Shown: positions 27,048 through 33,568 of the stretch, in pieces | Layout: each line of letters begins with the position of its first letter | How positions within the stretch are numbered: position 1 is the first letter of the stretch | DNA from: an uncultured Clostridia bacterium | GTDB lineage: Bacteria > Bacillota > Clostridia > Lachnospirales > Lachnospiraceae | Direction: 5' to 3' | Length of the DNA stretch: 64,000 bases | Assembly (NCBI GenBank): GCA_948467395.1 | Contig: CAOKDX010000002.1 | Location: forward strand, 186,001-250,000 | Translations under genes and position numbers: made by a program | The notes under the pieces: generated by a model | What the model was told of the DNA's origin: nothing | Database searches by the model: none | The model's input: only the letters and a program-made list of their open reading frames with translations

Positions 27048-27824
27048 ATGAAGAGACTATTTTCACTGTTCCTTGTTTTCAGTCTCATCGGAAGTCTGGG
27101 AACATCCACCGTATCTGCCAGAGCAGCTGCGATGAAATTAAATAAAAAGAATCTTACCCTGTCTGCTGGCAGCAGTTATATCCTGAAAGTAAAGAAAGCG
27201 ACGGGCAAAGTGAAATGGAAATCCAGTAAAAAATCCGTAGCCACCGTATCCTCGAAGGGTAAAGTGAAGGCTAAGAAAACAGGTTCGGCAAAAATCACTG
27301 CCACCGTGGGACGCAAAAAACTCACCTGCCGGGTTAAAGTCAAGGCACCAGCCAGAGGAACGAAGCAGAATCCATTATCCGCTTATTCCGCCAACACCTT
27401 TAACTACTATGAAGAGGGAAAGAAGCGGGGACGTTTCACATTAAAGCTGCTCCGTTTTGAATCCGGGGATGCCGCCGCCGAGCTGGCAAAGAGCAACGCC
27501 ACGAATCCGCTGCCGGAACAGAATGAGGAATATATTTACTTTAAGTTCCAGATTCAGTACCACTCCGGGGAGCAGACCGTTAATGCAAGGGATGTTTTCA
27601 ACTACTATTACAATATATATGGAGCAGATTCCACGAAACAGTTAAAGAATCTGGATTGGGGATTTTTCTTTGAACCGGTAGACGACCTGGGAACCACCAC
27701 TCTCTCACCCGGCAACAAGATTATCTGCAGTAAAGCCGTGCTGGTAAGTAAGGGCAACGAACCCATTACATACTGCATCTCAACCGGTGTCGATACATGG
27801 ACATGGTTTACGACGGCACGTTAA
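27048..27824 (+). CDS. Secreted protein with a bacterial Ig-like (BIG2) domain
   Basis: A signal peptide (LFSLFLVFSLIGSLGTSTVSARA, about residues 4-26) is followed by a BIG2-type domain (about 30-105): KKNLTLSAGSSYILKV, then WKSSKKSVATVSSKGKVKAKKTGSAKITATV, a standard BIG2 pattern. The rest (about 115-258) is a beta-rich extracellular domain with the segment FNYYYNIYGADSTKQLKN. BIG2 domains serve in adhesion or surface presentation. No cell-wall sorting motif or other anchor is visible, so it is probably released or held by noncovalent contacts. It has its own promoter and a downstream hairpin. Confidence 0.85.
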   Translation: MKRLFSLFLVFSLIGSLGTSTVSARAAAMKLNKKNLTLSAGSSYILKVKKATGKVKWKSSKKSVATVSSKGKVKAKKTGSAKITATVGRKKLTCRVKVKAPARGTKQNPLSAYSANTFNYYEEGKKRGRFTLKLLRFESGDAAAELAKSNATNPLPEQNEEYIYFKFQIQYHSGEQTVNARDVFNYYYNIYGADSTKQLKNLDWGFFFEPVDDLGTTTLSPGNKIICSKAVLVSKGNEPITYCISTGVDTWTWFTTAR

Positions 27825-27845
27825 TATTTCATAGTACAGGATTTC

Positions 27846-27887
27846 AATTGCAGCCGGATGAAAGCTTTCAACATCACGGCTGCAATT
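27846..27887 (+). terminator. Hairpin after the secreted Ig-like gene
   Basis: AATTGCAGCCG (27846-27856) pairs perfectly with CGGCTGCAATT (27877-27887), and the loop holds a second palindrome TGAAAGCTTTCA. The flank (ATAATAATAA) is AT-rich but not a T-run, so termination strength is unclear. Confidence 0.5.
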
Positions 27888-27917
27888 ATAATAATAACTT
27901 AAGGAGGTAAGTAGTTA

Positions 27918-29129
27918 ATGACACGTTTCACTTTACCACGTGATCTGTATCACGGAAAAGGAGCACTGGAGGCACTGAAAACCTTTAACGGGACACGTGC
28001 GATCATCTGCGTCGGCGGCGGTTCCATGAAACGGAACGGCTTTCTGGACAAAGCAATGGATTATCTGAAGGAGGCGGGCATGGAAGTTACTGTCTTCGAA
28101 GGGATTGAACCGGATCCCTCCGTTGAGACGGTAATGAAAGGCGCTGCCGTAATGCAGGAATTCAAGCCGGACTGGATCATCGCCATGGGAGGCGGCTCCC
28201 CCATTGATGCTGCCAAGGCAATGTGGATCAAGTATGAGTACCCGGAAACCACATTTGAAGATATGTGCAAGGTATTTGGACTGCCAAAGCTTCGTACCAA
28301 AGCTCATTTCTGTGCAATCTCGTCTACATCCGGAACCGCCACAGAGGTAACCGCATTCTCCATTATCACAGACTATGAAAAAGGCATCAAGTATCCCATC
28401 GCTGATTTTGAGATTACACCGGATGTCGCTATCGTAGATCCGGAACTGGCTGAAACAATGCCCCAGAAGCTGGTTGCCCACACCGGTATGGATGCCATGA
28501 CCCATTCCATCGAGGCCTATGTATCCACCGCCCACTGCGACTACACAGATCCGCTTGCCCTTCACTCCATTAAAATGATCCAGAACGATCTGGTAAAATC
28601 CTATCAGGGAGATATGGAAAAGCGGCACAGCATGCACAATGCCCAGTGTCTCGCCGGTATGGCGTTTTCCAATGCCCTCCTTGGCATCGTTCACTCCATG
28701 GCTCATAAGACTGGCGCCGCTTTCGAGGGCGGCCATATCATTCATGGAGCTGCCAACGCCATGTACCTGCCAAAGGTAATTAAATTTAACAGCAAAGATC
28801 CGGAGGCAGCCGCACGCTATGCTGAGATCGCTGACTTTATGAATCTCGGCGGTTCCACCCAGGAAGAAAAGATTGATCTGCTCATCTCCTATCTGAGGGG
28901 TATGAACGATGACCTGAATATCCCTCACAGTATTAACCACTACGGAGCGGACGGACTTCCCGCCGAGACAGGATTTGTTCCAGAGGATGTATTCCTAAGC
29001 AAATTGTCTGATATCGCTGCCAATGCCCTTCTGGACGCCTGCACTGGTTCGAACCCAAGACAGCCATCCCAGGAAGAAATGGAAAAACTGCTGAAATGCT
29101 GTTACTACGACACGGAAGTAGATTTCTAA
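27918..29129 (+). CDS. Iron-containing alcohol dehydrogenase
   Basis: A group III (Fe-dependent) NAD(P)-linked alcohol dehydrogenase of 403 residues. GGGSPIDAAKAM in the first half binds the nucleotide, and GMDAMTHSIEAY plus IVHSMAHKTGA and GHIIHGAANA supply the Asp and three His iron ligands. The family covers butanol, 1,3-propanediol, lactaldehyde and other substrates, which cannot be separated here. In a butyrate producer it may dispose of reducing power as alcohol. The start has AAGGAGG at the ideal distance. No Rex-type site is seen in the 90 bases upstream. Confidence 0.92.
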   Translation: MTRFTLPRDLYHGKGALEALKTFNGTRAIICVGGGSMKRNGFLDKAMDYLKEAGMEVTVFEGIEPDPSVETVMKGAAVMQEFKPDWIIAMGGGSPIDAAKAMWIKYEYPETTFEDMCKVFGLPKLRTKAHFCAISSTSGTATEVTAFSIITDYEKGIKYPIADFEITPDVAIVDPELAETMPQKLVAHTGMDAMTHSIEAYVSTAHCDYTDPLALHSIKMIQNDLVKSYQGDMEKRHSMHNAQCLAGMAFSNALLGIVHSMAHKTGAAFEGGHIIHGAANAMYLPKVIKFNSKDPEAAARYAEIADFMNLGGSTQEEKIDLLISYLRGMNDDLNIPHSINHYGADGLPAETGFVPEDVFLSKLSDIAANALLDACTGSNPRQPSQEEMEKLLKCCYYDTEVDF

Positions 29130-29242
29130 TACGACAAACGTTCGTTGTATCAATACATATTAGGCGGTATAGCCCCGATTACAAGGACTGTACCGTCTTT
29201 TCGAAAATTAAAATTTTCTTTTTGAAGAGGTGGTACAGATTG

Positions 29243-29842
29243 ATGAATAAGAAAATAGGTGTGTATAGCTCTATTGCAAATTTCATTGCCGTAATCTGCT
29301 TTGCCCTGTCTATGTTATTTGGTTTTGATTATGGCAGTTATTTATCTTCTATGTTCATTGCATTTAGCTTTGTGCTAATGATGTGTGGATATGCTTATTT
29401 TGCCGAAAAAGAAACAAAATTAGCGGGCTATGTTTCAATAGCTTTTTCCGCAATATATACAGCTATTATATTATTAGTATATTTTGCACAGCTAACGACT
29501 GTTCGACTAAATGAATTGACACAGCAAGCTGCCATACTTCTTGATTTTCAGCAGTGCGGATTGCTATTCAACTATGACCTGTTAGGCTATGCTGTCATGT
29601 CATTAGCTACATTTTTTGCAGGATTGACAGTGACATCAAGGACGAAAGCAGACCAATGGTTAAAATATCTGCTTATGATACATGGGGCGTTTTTTATATC
29701 TTGTCTGATTGCTCCGATGCTCGGATTGTTCAAAGCGAATAGCCCAACATGGGTAGGTGTAGCGGTATTAGAATTTTGGTGTTTATATTTTTCCCCTATC
29801 AGTATTTTATCCTTTTTGCATTTTTCTAATTGCAAGGAATGA
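29243..29842 (+). CDS. AT-rich six-segment membrane protein, unknown
   Basis: A 199-residue protein with about six hydrophobic segments and few charged residues. No family is recognised. The ATG at 29243 follows GAAGAGGTGG; a longer frame reaching to 29096 would overlap the alcohol dehydrogenase end and lacks a site. The gene is distinctly richer in A and T than its neighbours, which may mean a recent arrival, but no mobile element is next to it. A short inverted repeat (ACAAACGTTCGTTGT) lies 100 bases upstream. Confidence 0.7.
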   Translation: MNKKIGVYSSIANFIAVICFALSMLFGFDYGSYLSSMFIAFSFVLMMCGYAYFAEKETKLAGYVSIAFSAIYTAIILLVYFAQLTTVRLNELTQQAAILLDFQQCGLLFNYDLLGYAVMSLATFFAGLTVTSRTKADQWLKYLLMIHGAFFISCLIAPMLGLFKANSPTWVGVAVLEFWCLYFSPISILSFLHFSNCKE

Positions 29843-29864
29843 GGTCTGGCCTATCAATCAATGC

Positions 29865-30968
29865 TTATTTTTTTCGTAAGGTGGAAGTAAGTTTCCCTTT
29901 CTTACTTCTCAGAGTAAGACCCAGTGGTCCACACATACTGTCAATTTTCCCCAATATCCGTGCCCTTGTTTTTCCTTTGGCAGGGGCCGGCTGGTAATTG
30001 TTCATGCCGTATACAGAAGAAATCGAACAAGGGACGATCTTAGCCCTGCTTTTGTTCTTCTTTAACTTATTTCCCTGGAATAGAAATGTCTGCTGAAAGA
30101 TCATCGTATCCTTGTCAGAGGGATTGGTATTCCCTCCAAAGCAGAAATTTCCGAGACTGTATACAATATAAGCTCCCTTATATCTCTCAATTCCCTGCAG
30201 GACATGGGGATGATGTCCCAGCACAAGATCAGCGCCTTGATCCACCGCATACCTGGCAATCCTTTTTTGGATGCCAGATACAGAATAATTGTGCTCAATC
30301 CCAGCATGTATGCTGACTATGCAGATATCCGCCTTCTTTTTCTTTAATTTCTTCATCCCGCCTGCAATGAGCTGTCTGGCAGAATTCATACCCTCCAGTC
30401 CATTTACCGCTATCATCCCGATCTTTTTTCCCTTCACTTTATATATACTCGTCTTTTGATAGGAGGAATAGGTAATACCTGCTTTCTGAAAGGCATTTAT
30501 CGTATCAGAATAACTGCCATTTCCAAAGTCGCGGCAGTGATTATTAGCAAATCCAACCGCCTCAATGGAACCCCTCTTCAATATCCTTACATATCCTGGA
30601 TCACCTTTAAAGGCAAATTTTTTCGGTGCCCTGGTTGTGCGTTTCGTCAGGGTGCCCTCAAAATTTGCCAGTGTCATATCATCTTCCTCAAATATTTTTT
30701 TGACCCTTTTGAAAAAGTAGGCAGGATTCTTTTTTCTGTTATACACAGAATAGAAATTCACTGAGGCAGGAGAACTCCGGTCCGAGCCCAGTGTACAGTC
30801 TCCTACAGCGCTGATAGTGATCTCCGTTGTCTTCTTCCCCTTGTCTGCTTCGTTTGCCGCATATTCCCCTGACTGCGCCGCTGCTCTTAGTTGTGTCGGA
30901 TGAAAACAGATGACAGAGAGAAAAAAAAGCATTGCCATCAGAATCCAGGTAAAAAAATTTTTCTTCAT
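29865..30968 (-). CDS. CapA-family metallophosphatase-like protein, exported
   Basis: A PGA_cap (CapA/PgsA-type) protein of 367 residues. A signal peptide (NFFTWILMAMLFFLSVICF) precedes the domain. Metal-binding positions of the calcineurin-like fold are visible in AVGDCTLG, NFEGTL, FANNHCRDFG and GHHPHVLQG. Relatives act in poly-gamma-glutamate capsule assembly, but pgsB/C partners are absent, so a capsule role is not supported by context. The ATG at 30968 begins a standard signal peptide; the longer frame lacks one. It follows the GGGtGRT gene with an 88-base gap and a small stem-loop. Confidence 0.85.
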   Translation of the reverse strand: MKKNFFTWILMAMLFFLSVICFHPTQLRAAAQSGEYAANEADKGKKTTEITISAVGDCTLGSDRSSPASVNFYSVYNRKKNPAYFFKRVKKIFEEDDMTLANFEGTLTKRTTRAPKKFAFKGDPGYVRILKRGSIEAVGFANNHCRDFGNGSYSDTINAFQKAGITYSSYQKTSIYKVKGKKIGMIAVNGLEGMNSARQLIAGGMKKLKKKKADICIVSIHAGIEHNYSVSGIQKRIARYAVDQGADLVLGHHPHVLQGIERYKGAYIVYSLGNFCFGGNTNPSDKDTMIFQQTFLFQGNKLKKNKSRAKIVPCSISSVYGMNNYQPAPAKGKTRARILGKIDSMCGPLGLTLRSKKGKLTSTLRKK

Positions 30969-30996
30969 GTTTAAAATCTCACATTCATAATAGTAT

Positions 30997-31023
30997 AGGA
31001 GTGACCTGCATTGAGCCACTCCT
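30997..31023 (-). repeat. Stem-loop between the GGGtGRT gene and capA-like gene
   Basis: AGGAGTG (30997-31003) pairs with CACTCCT (31017-31023). The loop reads through GCATTGAGC. It lacks a T-run, so it is a weak processing or attenuation site at best. Confidence 0.4.
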
Positions 31024-31055
31024 AACCACTTTTAAACAACATTATTTCAATGTTT

Positions 31056-32066
31056 TTAGAACTTACCTGCCTCAGCACTTTCCTGGATGGCAACTGCCAC
31101 AGCAACGGTCATACCTACCATTGGGTTATTTCCTGCACCAATGAGGCCCATCATTTCTACATGAGCTGGAACAGAAGAAGAACCAGCAAACTGAGCATCG
31201 CTGTGCATACGTCCCAGTGTATCGGTCATACCGTATGAAGCTGGACCTGCCGCCATATTATCCGGATGAAGAGTACGTCCCGTACCACCGCCGGAAGCCA
31301 CGGAGAAGTAATTCTTACCCTGCTCGTTGCACTCCTTTTTGTATGTACCTGCCACCGGATGCTGGAAACGTGTCGGGTTCGTGGAGTTACCAGTAATGGA
31401 AACATCTACCCCTTCCTTGTGCATGATGGCCACGCCCTCACTTACCGAATTCGCACCATAGCAATTTACCTTCGCACGGAGACCCTCCGAATAAGATTTT
31501 CTAAATACTTCTTTTACTTCATTTGTATACGGATCGTATTCTGTCTCAACGAAGGTAAATCCATTGATACGGGAAATGATCTGCGCCGCGTCCTTGCCAA
31601 GTCCGTTCAGGATAACACGAAGCGGTTTTTTGCGGACCTTATTTGCCTTTTCTGCGATACCAATAGCTCCCTCTGCTGCGGCAAAGGATTCATGTCCGGC
31701 AAGAAAACAGAAACACTCTGTCTCCTCCTCCAGAAGCATTTTGCCCAGATTACCATGACCCAGACCAACCTTACGGGTGTCGGCTACCGAACCGGGAATG
31801 CAGAATGCCTGAAGTCCCTCTCCGATTGCCGCTGCGGCATCTGCAGCTCTCCGGCAGTCCTTTTTGATGGCGATGGCAGCCCCTACTGTGTATGCCCAGC
31901 AGGCGTTTTCAAAACAGATCGGCTGAATGCCTTTGACCTGATCATATACATTCAGGCCTGCATCCTTAGTGATCTTCTCTGCTTCTTCAATAGAGGAGAT
32001 ACCATACTCAGCTAAAACGCCATTGATCTTATCAATTCTTCTTTCATATGATTCAAATAATGCCAT
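31056..32066 (-). CDS. GGGtGRT protein, uncharacterised
   Basis: A 336-residue soluble protein named for its signature, which here reads GGGTGRT at residues 259-265 in VASGGGTGRTLHPDNMAAGP. Eight cysteines are present, among them C51, C56, C118 and C120. The Gly-rich motif suggests binding of a phosphate-bearing ligand, but no known fold is evident and the function is unknown. It starts 19 bases after the NifU-like gene, and this pair is conserved in Lachnospiraceae and related gut Firmicutes, so both probably serve one pathway. Both sit behind the 32835-32863 promoter. Confidence 0.88.
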   Translation of the reverse strand: MALFESYERRIDKINGVLAEYGISSIEEAEKITKDAGLNVYDQVKGIQPICFENACWAYTVGAAIAIKKDCRRAADAAAAIGEGLQAFCIPGSVADTRKVGLGHGNLGKMLLEEETECFCFLAGHESFAAAEGAIGIAEKANKVRKKPLRVILNGLGKDAAQIISRINGFTFVETEYDPYTNEVKEVFRKSYSEGLRAKVNCYGANSVSEGVAIMHKEGVDVSITGNSTNPTRFQHPVAGTYKKECNEQGKNYFSVASGGGTGRTLHPDNMAAGPASYGMTDTLGRMHSDAQFAGSSSVPAHVEMMGLIGAGNNPMVGMTVAVAVAIQESAEAGKF

Positions 32067-32085
32067 TATTGTTTTCCTCCTCTAT

Positions 32086-32796
32086 TTATTTGCTTTCCAA
32101 TACTTCGTCTGTTCTCGGGTCAATGATCTTTACTGCATCATCTACACGGCCGTACTGTCCACAGGCTTTCTCATAAGCAGTGTTGGGATCGTCGCCTTTT
32201 TTGATGAAGTCCGTCATTTTGCCAAGACTTACAAACTTATAACCGATGATCAGATCATCGGCATCCAGTGCGATTCCTGTTACATAGCCCTCGGCCATCT
32301 CGAGATAACGGGGACCCTTTTTCAGAGTTCCATACATTGTTCCAACCTGGGAGCGGAGACCTTTTCCAAGATCCTCCAGACCTGCTCCTACAGCGAGACC
32401 ATCCTCGGAGAACGCACTCTGGCTGCGTCCATATACGATCTGCAGAAAAAGCTCTCTCATGGCTGTATTGATAGCATCACATACAAGGTCCGTATTCAGT
32501 GCCTCCATCACGGTCAGGCCGGGAAGAATTTCGGATGCCATGGCAGCGGAATGTGTCATACCAGAACAGCCGATGGTCTCCACCAGTGCTTCCTGGATAA
32601 TCCCTTCTTTAACGTTCAGTGACAGTTTGCAGGCGCCCTGCTGTGGTGCACACCAGCCCACACCATGTGTAAAACCGGAAATATCTTTAACTTCTTTTGC
32701 CTGTACCCACTTTGCCTCTTCTGGAATCGGTGCGCATCCGTGATGAACACCCTGGGCAACCGGGCACATGTTTTCTACTTCTTGTGAATAAATCAT
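32086..32796 (-). CDS. NifU-like iron-sulfur scaffold-type protein, partner of GGGtGRT
   Basis: A 236-residue protein with the NifU/IscU scaffold hallmark GCSGMTHSAAMASE (residues 76-89; compare GCGSAIASS in NifU) and a further Cys at 106. Extra cysteines at 11, 21, 49 and 56 in the N-terminal part are not usual for IscU. It probably builds or carries an Fe-S cluster, perhaps for the GGGtGRT protein. No isc or suf gene is nearby, so it is unlikely to be the general scaffold. It starts after GGAG. Confidence 0.85.
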   Translation of the reverse strand: MIYSQEVENMCPVAQGVHHGCAPIPEEAKWVQAKEVKDISGFTHGVGWCAPQQGACKLSLNVKEGIIQEALVETIGCSGMTHSAAMASEILPGLTVMEALNTDLVCDAINTAMRELFLQIVYGRSQSAFSEDGLAVGAGLEDLGKGLRSQVGTMYGTLKKGPRYLEMAEGYVTGIALDADDLIIGYKFVSLGKMTDFIKKGDDPNTAYEKACGQYGRVDDAVKIIDPRTDEVLESK

Positions 32797-32834
32797 GTCG
32801 TAACTCCTTTCAGATTATTGTTCAAACTAAAAAA

Positions 32835-32863
32835 ATGATACAATATTTTGACATATTTGTCAA
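32835..32863 (-). promoter_or_regulatory. Promoter of the NifU-like/GGGtGRT operon with a palindromic operator
   Basis: On the minus strand TTGACA (32863-32858) and TATCAT (32840-32835) are 17 bases apart. The -35 box is one arm of a perfect inverted repeat, TTGACA-TATT-TGTCAA, at 32848-32863. The 6-4-6 geometry resembles Crp/Fnr-family sites. This is inference: no such regulator is in the window. Confidence 0.7.
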
Positions 32864-32890
32864 TGTTTGACGACGGGCAAGTTACTGTTT

Positions 32891-33556
32891 TTACCGCTTT
32901 TCTGCGATCTCCCCCCGGCTCTTGTAAATACTTCCTCCCGGGACATAGCCCCGCACACTGGATAGAGGATAAATATTGGTATTTGCGCCAATGACGGAAC
33001 CCGGATTCAGGATACTTCCACACCCCACCTCCACCAGATCCCCCAGTATGGCGCCCATTTTTTTAAGTCCGGTCTTTATGGGAGTTCCGTTCACCTTCAC
33101 TTCCACCAGCGTCTTATCGGATTTTACATTGGAAGTGATAGAACCTGCCCCCATATGGGATTTATAGCCAAGAATGGAATCCCCTACATAATTATAATGG
33201 GGCACCTGAACGTGATCAAAAAGGATCACATTTTTTAATTCCGTGGAATTTCCCACTACCGCATGCTTTCCCACAATGGCGCTGCCCCGGATAAATGCGC
33301 AGTGGCGGATCTCCGCCTCTTCATCAATGATCACCGGGCCGTTGATATAAGCGGTCGGTGCCACCACGGCGCTTCTGGCAATCCACACATTCTCTCCCCG
33401 CCGTTCAAATCTGTCTTCCGGCAGCGTCTTTCCCAATTCCTCGATAAAACCGCTGATTTCAGGAAGGACCTCAAAGGGATATGTCCTTCCTGAAAAAATC
33501 CCCCCTGCAATTGTTCTATTGCAATCAAATAAATTCTGAATCTCAATTTCCTGCAT
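32891..33556 (-). CDS. Left-handed beta-helix acyltransferase-like protein
   Basis: A 221-residue hexapeptide-repeat (LbetaH) protein. Repeats of the I-G-x-x-x-x type run from about residue 60 to 190 (VVAPTAYINGPVIIDEEAEIRHCAFIRGSAIVGKHAVVG, then VEVGCGSILNPGSVIGANTNIYPLSSV). It resembles the C-terminal acyltransferase half of GlmU-type enzymes without a pyrophosphorylase domain. The acyl donor and acceptor are not known. Its start follows GGAGG, just 13 bases after sbcC. Confidence 0.85.
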   Translation of the reverse strand: MQEIEIQNLFDCNRTIAGGIFSGRTYPFEVLPEISGFIEELGKTLPEDRFERRGENVWIARSAVVAPTAYINGPVIIDEEAEIRHCAFIRGSAIVGKHAVVGNSTELKNVILFDHVQVPHYNYVGDSILGYKSHMGAGSITSNVKSDKTLVEVKVNGTPIKTGLKKMGAILGDLVEVGCGSILNPGSVIGANTNIYPLSSVRGYVPGGSIYKSRGEIAEKR

Positions 33557-33568
33557 TGTCTTCCTCCA

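Noticed and set aside
27048..27360. Lys-rich repeat-like stretch as a possible tandem repeat
   Set aside because: It is the ordinary BIG2 domain pattern, present once.
27933..28940. A 335-residue minus-strand open frame opposite the iron alcohol dehydrogenase
   Set aside because: The plus-strand gene has intact catalytic motifs and a perfect ribosome binding site; the antisense has neither.
29129..29170. Palindrome ACAAACGTTCGTTGT as a TetR-type operator
   Set aside because: It is short and imperfect, no TetR gene is near, and no promoter lies on it.
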